Shown: positions 8,179 to 17,240, counted from the first letter of the stretch. The stretch is 64,000 bases of DNA from Marinococcus sp. PL1-022 (GCF_033845285.1 NZ_JAWXCX010000001.1:263495-327494), one strand, 5' to 3'. Numbers and translations are program-made. Notes: generated from the letters alone by a model not told the origin.

Positions 8179-8751
8179 ATGCCATCCGCTTTTGATATTT
8201 CAGATAAAACAGGCCAGGGTCTGGCCGTAGATGATTTTGTTGAACGCATGCGCCCAACGTACCGGGAAAAAATGGAGCCGTGGCAGGCCGCTTTCTCCTG
8301 GAATCATCACCCGGAGGACAAGCTGCTCGCCCTGCAGTCCAGGGATGATCTGCACTGCTCTATCCTTGCATCAGACTGGTGCGGGGACGTGCACCGGAAC
8401 TTCCCGGTTATCGTAGAAGTAATGCGAAAAGCCGGTATCCCGGTGGAAGTGTTTATTCAGGAGGACCATCCGGATTTTATCGATCAATTCCGTACCCTTG
8501 GTGGCACCTCGGTGCCAAAAGTGATTGTTTCTGATGAACATGGAAAGGTTTATTTCAGCTGGGGGCCGAGACCCGCTTTTGTGCAGGAGCCAATGAAGTA
8601 TTTTAAAAGCCTGGGGCTCACAGAAAATGATGAATCGTATGCAGATGAACGCTCGGCAGCATATGAAAGCATTTTTTCGAGATACGGAGACGATGCAGAC
8701 TATCAGCGGCTGGTTGTTTATGAACTGACCAACCTGCTGGAGCAGAGCTGA
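8179..8751 (+). CDS. Thioredoxin-fold family protein with a single active-site cysteine
   Basis: A 190-residue cytoplasmic protein of the thioredoxin_9-like group. The redox motif position reads SDWCGDVHR, so the N-terminal Cys of a WCxxC motif is kept but the second is replaced. GGTSVPKVIV supplies the cis-Pro loop, and an all-alpha C-terminal extension follows. With one Cys it cannot form the usual intramolecular disulfide, so a monothiol or bacillithiol-linked role is possible (inference). Start ATG follows AAGGAGGACGATAATT. Only 45 bp separate it from the isomerase and no terminator intervenes, so cotranscription is likely. Confidence 0.75.
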   Translation: MPSAFDISDKTGQGLAVDDFVERMRPTYREKMEPWQAAFSWNHHPEDKLLALQSRDDLHCSILASDWCGDVHRNFPVIVEVMRKAGIPVEVFIQEDHPDFIDQFRTLGGTSVPKVIVSDEHGKVYFSWGPRPAFVQEPMKYFKSLGLTENDESYADERSAAYESIFSRYGDDADYQRLVVYELTNLLEQS

Positions 8752-8766
8752 CGACCCTCATAAAAA

Positions 8767-8793
8767 AGCCCGTGCCTTTTCAGGTACGGGCTT
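8767..8793. terminator. bidirectional terminator between convergent genes
   Basis: AGCCCGTGCC pairs with GGTACGGGCT around a six-base loop, with A-rich and T-rich flanks on either side. It serves the thioredoxin-like gene on plus and the OsmC gene on minus, whose stop codon lies in the loop. Confidence 0.82.
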
Positions 8794-9241
8794 TCTCTGT
8801 GCGGCGGAGTGTTGGTTCCAGCGTGAGCTCCACGTTTCCCTGGATGGCCCGGGAAATCATGCATGCCGTTTCCGCTTTTTCAATCAGCTTCTGTGCTTTT
8901 TCCATCTGCTTGTTGGAAGCTTCGGCATCAAGGGTGATCACTGGGCGGTGGATAATTTCTTTATACGTAAACACGCCGTTGGTGACATCCACGCGGCCTT
9001 CGCTCGTATGCGCCATGGAGGCAATCGGAAGCTCCGCGCGCTCAAGCATGGCACCGAGCGTGATGATATAGCATGTGGCTGCGGCGCCCAGGAGCATTTC
9101 ATCAGGATTTGTGCCAATGCCCGGGCCGTCCATTTCTTCAGGAATGGAGATATCCGTTTTCAGCTGTCCGGCATCAATAGAGCCGACGGCGTTACGGCCG
9201 CCGGGCCAGTCTGCCGTTAAATGAAAGTGTTCAATTGCCAT
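8780..9241 (-). CDS. OsmC/Ohr-family peroxide-detoxifying protein
   Basis: A 153-residue OsmC-fold protein. Both redox cysteines are in their usual contexts: GAAATCYIITL near 52-62 and ETACMISRAI near 123-132. Such proteins reduce organic hydroperoxides or related electrophiles. Nothing nearby indicates a regulator such as OhrR. Start ATG follows AGAAGGGATAAGTT. Confidence 0.86.
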   Translation of the reverse strand: MAIEHFHLTADWPGGRNAVGSIDAGQLKTDISIPEEMDGPGIGTNPDEMLLGAAATCYIITLGAMLERAELPIASMAHTSEGRVDVTNGVFTYKEIIHRPVITLDAEASNKQMEKAQKLIEKAETACMISRAIQGNVELTLEPTLRRTEKART

Positions 9242-9381
9242 AACTTATCCCTTCTTTACATAAAGTCTTTCCTTGAGGATAAAAAATAAAAAAAGGAAAA
9301 GCAAAAAAAGTGCCTGCAACAGGTTTCAAATAACAGGAAAAGGTTTATGGAAGAGTATGCTGAAAAACGGGAGGCTTATAC

Positions 9382-10155
9382 ATGCAGAAGGTATTACTTA
9401 CAGGAGCAGCAGGTACAATCGGTACCGTACTCAGAAGCTATCTATCGAAGCGTTTTGACCTATTACTGACAGATGCGAAAGCTCCGGAGGATTTAACAAG
9501 CGAAGAAACATTCATGGAGGCGGATATCACCGACAAATCGGAGGTCCGTGAGCTGATGCAAGGGGTGGATGCAGTTATTCATCTGGGAGGTATCCCGGTT
9601 GAGGTGGACTTTGAATCAATTGAGCAGGTGAACATAAAAGGAACGTTTCACGTGATGGAGGCAGCAGCCGAGGCAGGCGTGGAACGATTGATTTTTGCCA
9701 GCAGTATCCATGCGGTCGGCTTTTATCCGGCGGACGAATGGGTGGACGAAGCCTCACCAGTGCGACCCGACACGCTGTATGGCGTCAGTAAGGCATACGG
9801 GGAGGCACTCGGACGTTATTATCACGAGAAATTTGGGTTGAAGGGCATTGGGGTGCGTATCTGTAATTTTCAGGACCGGCCGGCATCCGGATACGATTTG
9901 GAAAACTGGTTCAGCCCCCGCGATGCTGAGCGCTTATTTGAAGCGGCACTCACATGCGCATTGCCGGAGTATCTGATTGTTTACGGCATTTCAAACAACA
10001 CCCGGGCGAAATTTAAAAATACCCGGGCAAAAGAAATAGGCTACGAGCCACAGGAGAATGCCGAAGACTACGCCGGTGAAGTGGAGGCAGGGAGCCATCC
10101 GAAAAAGGGAGGAGACTTTACGGCGAAGGACTTCGGAAAAGAGAATGGACGGTGA
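9382..10155 (+). CDS. NAD-dependent epimerase/dehydratase family protein, uronate-dehydrogenase-like
   Basis: A 257-residue extended SDR. NAD loop TGAAGTIG at residues 7-14, HLGGIPVE, ASSIHAVGFY and the catalytic YGVSKAY (Tyr/Lys) are visible. The overall pattern resembles hexuronate dehydrogenases (Udh), which oxidise uronates to aldarolactones, but substrate identity is not proven. It begins after GGGAGGCTTATAC and overlaps the following GNAT gene by four bases or nearly abuts it, so the two are coupled. Confidence 0.8.
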   Translation: MQKVLLTGAAGTIGTVLRSYLSKRFDLLLTDAKAPEDLTSEETFMEADITDKSEVRELMQGVDAVIHLGGIPVEVDFESIEQVNIKGTFHVMEAAAEAGVERLIFASSIHAVGFYPADEWVDEASPVRPDTLYGVSKAYGEALGRYYHEKFGLKGIGVRICNFQDRPASGYDLENWFSPRDAERLFEAALTCALPEYLIVYGISNNTRAKFKNTRAKEIGYEPQENAEDYAGEVEAGSHPKKGGDFTAKDFGKENGR

Positions 10156-10160
10156 GACGG

Positions 10161-10673
10161 ATGCAGGAAGCAGAGCTGAAGATTTTAGGGGTCGAAGACG
10201 CTGAAGCCTACGCAGAGCTTAGAATGCAGGCCCTGGAGGAGAATCCGGAGGCCTTTGCTTCCACCCTCGAGGAGGAAAGACAGCATCCGGATCTGGTCCG
10301 GAAATATAAAGAAAGGCTAAAGGGAAGTCAGTCTTTTACATGGGGCATCAAAGCCGGAAACGAGCTTGCGGGTGTCATCACCCTGCTCCCGATGCAGATG
10401 AAGAAGCTTCAGCACAAAGCGACGATTCTGGCTATGTATGTAAAGCCTGCATTCAGGGGGTGCGGGTTTGGAGGCAGACTCGTAGAAGCTGCATTGAAGC
10501 AGGCAGATAAAGACGGGGTCGAACAGGTGCAGTTAACCGTCGTGAGTGGAAATGAGCATGCGCTTCGCCTGTACGAAGCCTGCGGCTTCTCTGTTTTTTC
10601 GACAGAAAAAGAAGCGATGAAAACAGCAGACGGCTACGAGGATGAGCACTGGATGGTCTGTTTTTTAAAATAG
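10161..10673 (+). CDS. GNAT-family N-acetyltransferase
   Basis: About 170 residues with the GNAT acetyl-CoA loop (FRGCGFGGRLV, near 100-110), the preceding strand LAMYVKPAF and the C-terminal NEHALRLYEACGF. The substrate is unknown. A GTG at 10152 overlaps the preceding stop, but ATG 10161 preceded by GGTGAG is preferred. It is coupled to the upstream dehydrogenase. Confidence 0.8.
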   Translation: MQEAELKILGVEDAEAYAELRMQALEENPEAFASTLEEERQHPDLVRKYKERLKGSQSFTWGIKAGNELAGVITLLPMQMKKLQHKATILAMYVKPAFRGCGFGGRLVEAALKQADKDGVEQVQLTVVSGNEHALRLYEACGFSVFSTEKEAMKTADGYEDEHWMVCFLK

Positions 10674-10738
10674 CTCAAGCCGCCAGGCTTTGTTTCTATT
10701 TTCGCAATCATGGGAAGAACGAAGCAGGAGGGATTACA

Positions 10739-11830
10739 ATGAAAATTCAGGCAGCTGTCGTCAGTGAAGAAGCTGGCGCCATTCAGCATAAAGAAGCAGA
10801 ACTCGATGAACCGAAAACAGGAGAAGTGAGAGTGAAAATTGCTGCAGCCGGTATTTGTCATACCGATCTCGGCGTGCAGCAGCAGGAGATTCCGACACCG
10901 CTTCCGATTGCTTTAGGGCATGAAGGAGCGGGCGTGGTGGAAAAGGTCGGTGACGGAGTCCAGGACGTAGCACCCGGCGACCACGTGGTTATCACATTTT
11001 CACACTGCGGCACGTGCCGTAACTGCCGGGAAGGACATCCCGGGGCATGTGAAAATTTTAATGCCTTAAACTTCGGCGGCACCATGAACGACGGCACCCG
11101 CCGTCTTCACAGTGGAGACAGTGAAGTGTCTTCTTTGTTCGGGCAGGGATCGCTTGCCACCTACGCTGTGACACCCGTCAATAATGTGGTAAAAGTCAGC
11201 CGTGACGTAGATATCCGTCTGCTTGGACCCTTAGCCTGCGGTGTCCAGACTGGTGCAGGCACGGTGCTCAGCCGCCTGAACGTAGGCGTTGGCGATACGA
11301 TAGTCATTTTTGGCTGCGGAGGAGTCGGTATGAGTGCCGTTATGGCCGCACATCTCGCCGGTGCTCTGCAGGTCATTGCCGTAGACGTCAATGAAGAACG
11401 TCTGGAGATGGCGAAAGAGCTCGGAGCAACGCACACCATCAATGGGAAAAACGAAGACGTCGTTGAAAAAGTGAAGGAGTGGACCAATGGCGGGGCAGAT
11501 TATGCGCTTGAATCCACCGGAGTGGCTGCCCTGGCAAAACAGGCGATGGATGTGCTCCGCTATAAAGGGGAGTCGGCCGTCGTCGGAGCTGGCGCAGACA
11601 CTGAATTTCATGTGCACCAGAACTTCATCGTGCCAAACGCCACCATGTCAGGTGTCGTAGAGGGAGATGTCGTGCCGAAGCTGTTCATTCCGATGCTTGT
11701 CGAATATTATAAACAGGGTAAATTTCCTTTCGATAAATTGATCACCATGTACCCATTTGAAGAGCTCGAGCAGGCCCTTGAAGATATGAAAGCAGGTAAA
11801 ACGATCAAGCCAGTAATCACATTTGAATAG
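10739..11830 (+). CDS. Zinc-dependent alcohol dehydrogenase, class III/aryl-alcohol type
   Basis: A 363-residue medium-chain dehydrogenase. Catalytic zinc ligands are Cys40 (GICHTD) and His61-Glu62 (GHEGAG) with a later Cys in LACGVQTG; structural zinc ligands are Cys90, 93, 96 and 104 in CGTCRNC and PGAC. The NAD loop is GCGGVGMSA. The closest relatives by pattern are benzyl/aryl-alcohol and class III alcohol dehydrogenases. Start ATG follows AGGAGGGATTACA. It appears monocistronic: it has its own terminator and is separated by 65 bp from the GNAT gene. Confidence 0.9.
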   Translation: MKIQAAVVSEEAGAIQHKEAELDEPKTGEVRVKIAAAGICHTDLGVQQQEIPTPLPIALGHEGAGVVEKVGDGVQDVAPGDHVVITFSHCGTCRNCREGHPGACENFNALNFGGTMNDGTRRLHSGDSEVSSLFGQGSLATYAVTPVNNVVKVSRDVDIRLLGPLACGVQTGAGTVLSRLNVGVGDTIVIFGCGGVGMSAVMAAHLAGALQVIAVDVNEERLEMAKELGATHTINGKNEDVVEKVKEWTNGGADYALESTGVAALAKQAMDVLRYKGESAVVGAGADTEFHVHQNFIVPNATMSGVVEGDVVPKLFIPMLVEYYKQGKFPFDKLITMYPFEELEQALEDMKAGKTIKPVITFE

Positions 11831-11836
11831 CAGATG

Positions 11837-11867
11837 GAAGCTGCGCAGATATGCGCGGCTTCTTCTT
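11837..11867 (+). terminator. terminator after the Zn alcohol dehydrogenase
   Basis: GAAGCTGCGC pairs with GCGCGGCTTC (one G-U) around a six-base loop, followed by TTCTT. Confidence 0.7.
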
Positions 11868-11889
11868 AATGTAAAAAAGGAGGTTTCAC

Positions 11890-12414
11890 ATGGAACGGAT
11901 AGCGATTGATATGGATGAAGTAACGGTAAATACGCTGCCAACGCTGCTACATAGGTTTAATAAGGATTACGGGCACAGTGTTACTGTTGAAGACCTCAAA
12001 GGCATGAAGCTTGAAGCGCTGCATCCGGAGCTTCATGATGAGATAAAAGCTTATTTCTACGAGCCGTCTTTTTTTCGTCATCTGCAGGTCATGGACGGGG
12101 CCCCGGACGTAATCGAACAGCTTGCCAGACAATATGAAGTGTTTATTACGACAGCAGCGATGGAATTTCCACCATCATTTGCGGCAAAATATGAGTGGCT
12201 GAAACATAATCTTTCTTTTTTGGGAGACATGAATTTTGTATTCTGCGGCGACAAAAGCATCATTCATGCAGATTATTTAATAGATGATAATGCCAGACAC
12301 TTCGAACGTTTTGCCGGCAAAGGGATTTTGTACACTGCTCCGCATAATGTTTATGACACGGCTTATACAAGAGTAGATCACTGGGAAGACATTCGGCGCT
12401 ATTTTTTAACATAA
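11890..12414 (+). CDS. 5'(3')-deoxyribonucleotidase / NT5C-type HAD phosphatase
   Basis: A 174-residue HAD-superfamily protein. The nucleophile motif is IAIDMDEVTVNTLP (first Asp nucleophile, second Asp general acid), motif II is VFITTAAM, and the metal-binding DYLIDDNARHF lies near 130-140. This matches the small bacterial/phage 5'-nucleotidase family (YorS-like), which removes phosphate from deoxynucleotides. Start ATG follows AAAAGGAGGTTTCAC. Confidence 0.86.
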   Translation: MERIAIDMDEVTVNTLPTLLHRFNKDYGHSVTVEDLKGMKLEALHPELHDEIKAYFYEPSFFRHLQVMDGAPDVIEQLARQYEVFITTAAMEFPPSFAAKYEWLKHNLSFLGDMNFVFCGDKSIIHADYLIDDNARHFERFAGKGILYTAPHNVYDTAYTRVDHWEDIRRYFLT

Positions 12415-12539
12415 AGGCCCTGATGTTCCGAAATTGAGAACTCAGGCACTGGCAGGAAGAAAAGCAGAGAAAGGTTGTTGTACAATAAAAAAAGATGTAG
12501 AGTAAACCAGTATGAAAAGCGTTCGTAGGAGAGAGAAGC

Positions 12540-13772
12540 ATGCAGAATAAACAAACAGGAGAAAGACTGCGGCAGCGGGGACAGCATTTATCAACAGCAC
12601 AGCTTGTCCTGCTGTTTGCCGGAATCATTATGCTCGCGGTCAATCTCCGGCCGGCGTTAACAGGCGTCGGACCGTTAATCCCGTTAATCCGGGAGGATAT
12701 TTCCCTGACAAGAGGAACAGCTGGTTTGATTACGACCCTGTCGCTTCTGACATTTGCGGCAGTCTCGCCGATGGCCCCAAAAATCGGATCAAAAATTGGG
12801 CACCAGCGGGCTTTGATGGTTGGTGTTCTCGTACTTATTGCGGGTATTGTCATGCGCTACGTGCCCGAAGCTGTTTTTTTATTTGCCGGGAGTCTGCTTG
12901 TAGGAGCGGGCATTGCAATGCTCAATGTGCTCCTTCCCGGTGTCATTAAGGAGTCATTTCCACATAATGTCGGTGTAATGACCAGTATTTATACGACTAC
13001 GATGGTGTTAATGGCCGCCGTCGGATCAGGAGTGTCGGTGCCGCTTGCGTCCAGCGCCGGGCTGGGGTGGCAGTGGTCGCTTCTGTTCTGGGTCGTCCCT
13101 GCGGCAGCAGCGGTGCTGTGCTGGGGAATGGTGCTGAAGAACAGGCAGCTTCAGATGCCGGGCCGAGTGAGAGTCGTAGAGCGAAGCAATTCTGAAGGAT
13201 CAATTTGGAAGTCTCCGCTTGCCTGGCAGGTGACATTGTTTATGGGCCTGCAGTCCATCGGCTTTTATGTGACCATCACCTGGCTTCCGGATATTTTAAA
13301 TAATCTTGGAAACATGCCTCTTGCAGCTGCGGGCTGGCTTGTGGCCCTCATGCAGATCGCAAGTCTTCCAGCTACATTTTTAACGCCGATTCTTGCCGGA
13401 AGATTCCGTAATCAGCAGGGCATTATTGCCGTGATCGGTGTGATTGCGGTGCTCGGCCTGGTGCTGCTTATGACAAACACATCACCGTTCATGCTCACGA
13501 TCGCGGTGCTGTTTATCGGCCTCGCGCAGGGCGGAAGCATCAGCCTGGCGCTTGCTTTGTTGAGCATCCGCGCTTCGACGCCGCAGCGGGCTGCAGATTT
13601 ATCCGGAATGGCCCAGTCGGTAGGTTATTTTATGGCTGCGCTCGGGCCGATCCTCGTAGGAGCTTCCTTTGATGCCTGGGAAACCTGGATGCCCGCCCTG
13701 CTTATTTTAATGGTTGTTTCGGTTCTGCAGATAGGCGCCGGCATGGGCGCCGGCCGCAACAAAGAAGTATAA
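12540..13772 (+). CDS. MFS transporter, CynX/NimT family
   Basis: A 410-residue protein with 12 predicted TM segments. The early motif LAVNLRPALTGVGPLIP is the signature of the CynX/NimT (cyanate/nitroimidazole) branch of the MFS, and TLSLLTFAAVSPMAPKIG matches the TM2-loop region. Substrate unknown; efflux of small organic anions or toxicants is typical. Start ATG follows AGGAGAGAGAAGC. Its own terminator follows. Confidence 0.88.
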   Translation: MQNKQTGERLRQRGQHLSTAQLVLLFAGIIMLAVNLRPALTGVGPLIPLIREDISLTRGTAGLITTLSLLTFAAVSPMAPKIGSKIGHQRALMVGVLVLIAGIVMRYVPEAVFLFAGSLLVGAGIAMLNVLLPGVIKESFPHNVGVMTSIYTTTMVLMAAVGSGVSVPLASSAGLGWQWSLLFWVVPAAAAVLCWGMVLKNRQLQMPGRVRVVERSNSEGSIWKSPLAWQVTLFMGLQSIGFYVTITWLPDILNNLGNMPLAAAGWLVALMQIASLPATFLTPILAGRFRNQQGIIAVIGVIAVLGLVLLMTNTSPFMLTIAVLFIGLAQGGSISLALALLSIRASTPQRAADLSGMAQSVGYFMAALGPILVGASFDAWETWMPALLILMVVSVLQIGAGMGAGRNKEV

Positions 13773-13780
13773 ACAGCCAA

Positions 13781-13807
13781 GGCTTTCCGGCAAGGAAAGT
13801 CTTTTTT
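13781..13807 (+). terminator. terminator after the CynX-type MFS gene
   Basis: GGCTTTCC pairs with GGAAAGTC (one G-U), followed by CTTTTTT. Confidence 0.75.
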
Positions 13808-13882
13808 ATGTATCACAGATGTGTAAAATATACGGTTACGGGGTATCGCTATCAATGGAATAAAAAGAAAGGGGGAAACACG

Positions 13883-14527
13883 ATGGACACGATTTCCATT
13901 ATTGCGGTCGTTTCACTGGCGGCTGCCTTCATTTCTACTGTGATTGTCATTGCAGATCTCCGGAAAAACCCGCAGCCGATGATGGTGATGAATATTGTCT
14001 GGCCGCTCACCGTCCTGTATTCCGGGCCGCTCGGCCTGTTCTTCTATTACTATATCGGCCGGAAGGGCCACGGCGACAAGCCGATGTGGCAGTCCACGGT
14101 AGCCTCCACCAGCCACTGCGGTGCCGGTTGTGCACTCGGGGACATCGTCGGCATTCCGATTGTCGTCGCCCTGGGCTGGACCATCGCAGGCACCCGGCTC
14201 TTTGCCGACTATATCGTGGAATTTATCCTCGCCTATACGTTCGGGATTTTCTTTCAGCTGGCGTCTATTCTGCCGATGCATGACAACATGAGCAAAAGCC
14301 ATGGCATCAAACAGGCTGCCAAGGCGGACACGCTGTCGCTTGTCGCGTACCAGATCGGCATGTTTGGTTTTATGGCGCTCGTTCATTTTGTGTTCTTTGC
14401 CACCCCGCCGAGCCCGGCCGGCCCGACCTTCTGGTTTATGATGCAGATCGCGATGGTGATCGGATTTTTAACCAGCTATCCGGTGAACTGGTGGCTCGTC
14501 GACAAAGGCATCAAGCACGCGATGTAA
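13883..14527 (+). CDS. DUF4396 family membrane protein
   Basis: 214 residues with five or six hydrophobic segments. The conserved STSHCGAGCALGDIVG motif (two Cys and a His) near residues 72-87 marks the DUF4396 family, and a second hallmark is ILPMHDNMS. The Cys/His motif at a membrane boundary may bind a metal such as copper (inference). In-frame sequence upstream to 13808 lacks a ribosome site; ATG 13883 follows AGGGGGAAACACG. Confidence 0.85.
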   Translation: MDTISIIAVVSLAAAFISTVIVIADLRKNPQPMMVMNIVWPLTVLYSGPLGLFFYYYIGRKGHGDKPMWQSTVASTSHCGAGCALGDIVGIPIVVALGWTIAGTRLFADYIVEFILAYTFGIFFQLASILPMHDNMSKSHGIKQAAKADTLSLVAYQIGMFGFMALVHFVFFATPPSPAGPTFWFMMQIAMVIGFLTSYPVNWWLVDKGIKHAM

Positions 14528-14534
14528 ACAAAGG

Positions 14535-14563
14535 CAGAAGGCCGCATGGTCTTCTGTTTTTTT
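14535..14563 (+). terminator. terminator after the DUF4396 gene
   Basis: CAGAAGGCC pairs with GGTCTTCTG (G-U in the middle) around GCAT, followed by seven T. Confidence 0.85.
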
Positions 14564-14649
14564 ATGCAGATTTTGTCAGACTGGTCTGGGGATATGATAA
14601 GCTTATTTCATATAAGTAATGCAGTGAAGCATATAAAGGAGAGAGGATC

Positions 14650-15570
14650 ATGCCGGCACGGTTAGCTTATCTGCTCGTCCTGGCTGGGGCGGCATTGTGG
14701 GGAACAACGGGGCTGTTTGTGCAAAACCTGTATACATATGGATTCACGCCGTGGGAGGTCGTAGGCATCCGCCTGATTTTTTCAGCGGTTATTATTACCC
14801 TGTTTTTAAGTGTTGTGGAGAGAAGCCTGCTGCGCATCCGCTGGCAGGATCTGCCGCTGTTTGTCGGCACGGGGATTATCAGCATTGCTTTTTTTAACTT
14901 TTTCTTTTTCTCCGTGATGGAGGTGTCCGGCATCTCTCTTGCAGTGGTGATGCTGTACACGGGACCATTGTTCGTGGCCGTTATTGCCAAGTTCGTTTTT
15001 AAGGAAGCGCTGACAGCCGGAAAAATAGCGTCGCTTGTGATAATGATTACCGGGTGCATGTACGCCGTGGGGCTGATCCCACTTGGCTCGGACAGCATCG
15101 CCGCAGCTGCTGTTCTGTTCGGAATTGCTTCTGGCTTCTTTTACGCCCTTTACAGCATTTTTGGGAAATTTTTAAGCGCCCGGTATCATCCGCTTACAAT
15201 CACGACCTATTCCATGATCCTTGGCGGCCTGTTTTTACTTCCTGCAAGCCGTTTGTGGGAAAAGGCGGAAGTTTTTACGGAGCCCGGGGTATGGTGGAAC
15301 GGCATCGGGCTTGCGGTGGCGGCAACAACGGTCGCTTATGTGGCATACACAGCCGGTCTTACTCACGTGGAATCTTCACGGGCCTCCATTCTTTCCATTA
15401 TTGAGCCGGTAGTAGCGATTATAATTGGCGTAGCTGTTTTTGGGGATTCCTTTACGCTCTGGCAGACCATTGGCATTGTGCTCGTTTTTGTGGCGATTAT
15501 TGCTACGGTTTATGGTGATACGCTGCTTGGAAAAATGCTGGGGAAAGCTTCTTTAAACCGGGAGTCTTAA
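14650..15570 (+). CDS. EamA-family (DMT) transporter
   Basis: A 306-residue protein with ten hydrophobic segments in two repeats. The opening LAGAALWGTTGLFVQ and the second-repeat SRASILSIIEPVVAIIIG are typical EamA motifs. Members export amino acids and other metabolites; the substrate is not evident. Start ATG follows AAAGGAGAGAGGATC. Only 36 bp separate it from the MOSC gene with no terminator, suggesting cotranscription. Confidence 0.9.
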   Translation: MPARLAYLLVLAGAALWGTTGLFVQNLYTYGFTPWEVVGIRLIFSAVIITLFLSVVERSLLRIRWQDLPLFVGTGIISIAFFNFFFFSVMEVSGISLAVVMLYTGPLFVAVIAKFVFKEALTAGKIASLVIMITGCMYAVGLIPLGSDSIAAAAVLFGIASGFFYALYSIFGKFLSARYHPLTITTYSMILGGLFLLPASRLWEKAEVFTEPGVWWNGIGLAVAATTVAYVAYTAGLTHVESSRASILSIIEPVVAIIIGVAVFGDSFTLWQTIGIVLVFVAIIATVYGDTLLGKMLGKASLNRES

Positions 15571-15606
15571 ATAAAAAATTTGCACTGCACGAGGAGGAGG
15601 CAGCAT

Positions 15607-16263
15607 ATGAACATACGCGTAATGGAATGGTTTACGGGAAAACCGGAAAACATCTCAGCCGAAGAAGAAAAGCCGGTATTCTCGGCTATTAATAAAATAA
15701 AGCGTTCCGAAGAGTCCCTGTATTTATCGGAGACTGGTCTGGAGGGAGACGAACAGGCAGATAAAAAGAGCCATGGCGGCCCGGAGAAAGCAGTTTGTGT
15801 ATATCCATGGGAGCATTACGCCTACTGGAGCAGAACGCTCGAGGATGCACTGCCGCACGGAGGATTTGGGGAAAATATTACGGTACAGAACGGAGTAGAG
15901 GAGGATGTGATGATCGGCGATGTTTTCCGTTGGGGAGAAGCAGTCGTGGAAATCAGCCAGCCCCGGGAGCCCTGCTATAAAATTGCGAAGCGCCACGGCA
16001 TTAAAAAACTGCCCCTTTACGTTCGGGAAACAAGCTATTCCGGCTATTATCTGCGGGTGCGCCAGGCGGGCACCGTAGAAAAACATCAGCCGCTGCGTCT
16101 GGAAACGAGAACGACCTCGTTAAGCGTCGCTGGCGTGAACCGGATCACCTATCATTCAGAAGATCCTGCAGAGGTTGAAGAAGCACTGGAATGTGCTTCT
16201 CTTTCAGAGGAATGGAAAAAGTCCCTGCACAAAAAGCTGAATAAGCTAAAAAATAAGCACTGA
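15607..16263 (+). CDS. MOSC-domain protein (YiiM-like)
   Basis: 218 residues with the MOSC (molybdenum cofactor sulfurase C-terminal) fold. GLEGDEQADKKSHGGPEKAVCVYP near 45-68 and the conserved-cysteine element QPREPCYKIAKRHG near 118-131 are the family signatures. YiiM-type proteins reduce N-hydroxylated compounds with Moco. Start ATG 15607 follows GAGGAGGAGGCAGCAT. The gene converges on fdhD, another molybdoenzyme-maturation gene, which supports a Moco connection. Confidence 0.87.
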   Translation: MNIRVMEWFTGKPENISAEEEKPVFSAINKIKRSEESLYLSETGLEGDEQADKKSHGGPEKAVCVYPWEHYAYWSRTLEDALPHGGFGENITVQNGVEEDVMIGDVFRWGEAVVEISQPREPCYKIAKRHGIKKLPLYVRETSYSGYYLRVRQAGTVEKHQPLRLETRTTSLSVAGVNRITYHSEDPAEVEEALECASLSEEWKKSLHKKLNKLKNKH

Positions 16264-16287
16264 CCCATAAGGGCCGGTGCTTATTTT
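16252..16287. terminator. bidirectional terminator shared by MOSC and fdhD genes
   Basis: AATAAGCAC pairs perfectly with GTGCTTATT, with an inner CCC/GGG stem, T-rich on the plus side. It overlaps the coding ends of both convergent genes. Confidence 0.75.
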
Positions 16288-17093
16288 GTCGCAGAAGGGA
16301 CGTCGGCGCTGATTCGTTCGGCATGCGCATAAACATTAAAGGTAGAGCCCCGGATAAATCCGACGGCTGTAATGTTCAAATCATCTGCAAGACGGATCGC
16401 AAGGTTCGTCGGGGCAGATTTGGATAAAATAATACCCATGCCCATTTTGGCCGCCTTTGTCAGCACCTCGGAGCTTAAACGCCCGCTGAAAACAAGTATC
16501 TTATCGCGTACCTGAATGCCGTTCATCAAGCAGTGCCCGTACAGCTTATCGAGGGCATTATGCCGGCCGATGTCGGAACGGTCGACAATGATACCGTCTG
16601 TATCGCAGATGGCAGCGTTATGGACGCCGCCGGTATTTTTAAACACGACGCTGTTGTCCTGCATTTCCTTCATAAATCCGAGACACTGCTCCGGTGTCAG
16701 TGTACGTTTGGTCACAGCTGTTTTTGCGGTCTGGACATCGCTTTGAAAATAAAACTGGCGGCTTTTTCCGCAGCAGGAACCAATCACGCGCTTGGAGTAA
16801 AAGGAGGCTTCCTTAACCCGGTTGGAGTTGATGGAGACGTAGGCAAAGCCCAGGTCATCGTCGACAGAAATCGATTCAATCTCCCGGTAGAATAAGACGA
16901 CTCCTTCGGATGCGAGAAATCCGACGATGAGCTCCTCCACGTGGGTGGGAGTGCATACAAGCGTTGCGAACTCTTCGTCATTTACGACAATTGTCATCGG
17001 CTTTTCCAGAGCGACCTGGTCTTCTGCTGCGTAAAGCCCCTCTTCCGGCGAGTAGGAGACGATAGGCTGGATGGCGGTGGAGCGGTCTGGCAT
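16281..17093 (-). CDS. fdhD: Formate dehydrogenase accessory sulfurtransferase FdhD
   Basis: 270 residues. FdhD landmarks: HVEELIVGFLASEGVV near 55-70, the cysteine-containing sulfur-transfer loop GSCCGKSRQFYFQ, GGVHNAAICD, DIGRHNALDKLYG and SGRLSSEVLTKAAKMG. FdhD moves sulfur from IscS to the molybdenum/bis-MGD cofactor of formate dehydrogenase. The in-frame extension to 17195 is rejected because ATG 17093 is preceded by GAAAGGAGTACGCCT. No formate dehydrogenase structural gene is in the window. Confidence 0.93.
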   Translation of the reverse strand: MPDRSTAIQPIVSYSPEEGLYAAEDQVALEKPMTIVVNDEEFATLVCTPTHVEELIVGFLASEGVVLFYREIESISVDDDLGFAYVSINSNRVKEASFYSKRVIGSCCGKSRQFYFQSDVQTAKTAVTKRTLTPEQCLGFMKEMQDNSVVFKNTGGVHNAAICDTDGIIVDRSDIGRHNALDKLYGHCLMNGIQVRDKILVFSGRLSSEVLTKAAKMGMGIILSKSAPTNLAIRLADDLNITAVGFIRGSTFNVYAHAERISADVPSATK

Positions 17094-17193
17094 AGGCGTA
17101 CTCCTTTCAAAACCCGTGCCCGGCACGGAGGATAATTGTGTGATTATATTTTCATCGTACCATGAGAGACAAATTATACAGAAAAAAATGCAC

Positions 17194-17227
17194 AAAAAGC
17201 CTGCATCCTATTGAAAGGAGGCAGGCT
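17194..17227 (-). terminator. terminator after the AGCS symporter gene
   Basis: On the minus strand AGCCTGCCTCC pairs with GGATGCAGGCT, followed by TTTTTG. It lies between the symporter stop and the fdhD promoter region. Confidence 0.7.
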
Positions 17228-17240
17228 GAATGATGCAGAA

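Noticed and set aside
13808-13882. Longer start for the DUF4396 protein
   Set aside because: The extra residues have no ribosome site and are not membrane-like; ATG 13883 follows AGGGGGAAACACG.
17094-17195. Longer start for FdhD
   Set aside because: The extension spans the intergenic promoter region; ATG 17093 has a strong ribosome site.
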